The notes below the pieces were generated by a model that did no database searches, was not told where the DNA came from, and saw only the letters and a list, made by a program, of their open reading frames with translations. A program made the position numbers and the translations under genes. A DNA stretch of 53,481 nucleotides from Priapulus caudatus (Eukaryota > Priapulida > Priapulimorpha > Priapulimorphida > Priapulidae). Position 1 is the first letter of the stretch; the number at the start of each line of letters is the position of its first letter. The stretch lies in contig NW_014577077.1 in assembly GCF_000485595.1 (NCBI RefSeq), forward strand, positions 965,333-1,018,813. Direction: 5' to 3'. Of this stretch, positions 52,630-53,481 are shown piece after piece.

Positions 52630-53481
52630 CATAAAAATTACGCAGATGTTGAGAATTACATTAGCAGCGATAATCAGAATGTTCATGCACAAATGTGTTG
52701 AGTTCTGATTTTATTGTTGGTCATTTATCGGTTACTTGTTTTCTACGCTTCATATTGACTCCCTTATTGTATTATTCGCGGTATTTTGGTATTCAATGAT
52801 GTTGTGTTGTGGGGTATTGGCAAGGCGAGAGCGTGTGTTGTTGTTGTTGTTTCTCCGGTAATATTAGCAATGAACAGTTTAGATCATGGGGTTAGATTTG
52901 AAAGGTCGGGTGCAAGGCATGTGGAGATTATATCAAAAGTGGCCGTGATGATTTTACAAGGGGCTGTGATCCCACTGAGTCCTGTGTATCTGTGTTGATG
53001 TGTATTATTAAGTGGTGTCATATGGATTTTTGTTCACAACTGTAATTTAGGTATATGTGAGTATGGACGGTTAAATTTGGTGTTCGGTTGAAAGAATATT
53101 GTATTGTATAGTAAGGGTACGAGGAATTTTGGGGTAATGTTGTGATTTGTCCTAATAGCCAGATGCAAGAGACAGCGTGTCTGGCGTGTGTGTCTGCGTG
53201 TTGTGTGTGTGTGTGTGTCTGGTTGGTGGTGCTGTGTTTGTGTGTCGTTGGTGTGTGTACGCTAGGGTGGATTAAAGATTTAGGTGTGTTTAGATTAGCG
53301 AGGACCTAAAGTCAATGGCTTATAGAAGCCACAGTCTTCCCGAGGAAAGAGGTATATCTATAAGTATGGTTCTGCAGATGGTAAAATACGTAGTTGTGGT
53401 TAGAAATGTCGCCGACAAGGGGGTTGCATAATGTGGTTGAGTCGGTCGGGTAGTTGTTTATTAGGGTATGGATTGATCGGA
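52630..53481. other. C-poor, GT-rich terminal region
   Basis: The plus strand is strikingly poor in C and rich in G and T over about 850 bp, with TTG and GTGT patches. A 70-codon ORF (52786-52998) is not recognised. No exon supported. Confidence 0.35.

Overview
The window is genomic DNA from an animal. Multi-exon genes with GT-AG introns, AT-rich introns about 0.1-4 kb long, abundant microsatellites and many short inverted-repeat transposons point to a non-vertebrate, probably marine, bilaterian. The species cannot be named from the sequence. No rRNA, tRNA, CRISPR array or prokaryotic operon was found.

Two protein-coding genes could be reconstructed exon by exon, with reading phase kept across the introns. 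(1) Plus strand, 18991-30467: a cordon-bleu (COBL) actin nucleator. It has a ubiquitin-like Cobl domain, three lysine-rich KRAP-type proline motifs, a long disordered centre with a 45-bp coding repeat, and three C-terminal WH2 actin-binding motifs. Eleven exons give 1334 codons; the start-codon exon lies further upstream and was not found. (2) Minus strand, 49669-37258: NOM1, a nucleolar protein with MIF4G and MA3 domains that acts in 40S ribosome biogenesis. Twelve exons give about 907 codons. The first exon and the 5' edge of the second are less certain than the rest. The genes converge tail to tail across about 7 kb of transposon-rich DNA.

Region by region: 1-18.9 kb is upstream of COBL and contains no recognised gene, only transposon copies, foldback elements, large microsatellites and two minisatellites. 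18.9-31.4 kb is COBL and its 3' flank. 31.5-37.2 kb is the convergent intergenic region. 37.2-49.7 kb is NOM1, with transposons in several introns. 49.7-53.5 kb is the region upstream of NOM1, with a diverged tandem repeat and other low-information sequence.

The most informative observations are about mobile DNA. Several elements have precise target-site duplications: a 389-bp hAT-type element with an 8-bp duplication, two tiny palindromic elements with perfect 9-bp duplications, and a 600-bp TTAA element whose empty site survives in a second copy of its host repeat. That host repeat has Helitron/HINE-like ends. Two MITE families are nested one inside the other. A 28-bp piece of the COBL Cobl-domain exon, with its donor side, reappears 10.5 kb upstream. 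Within COBL, three successive exons end at the same point of a WH2 motif in the same phase, which suggests exon duplication. No wholly new biological system could be demonstrated.
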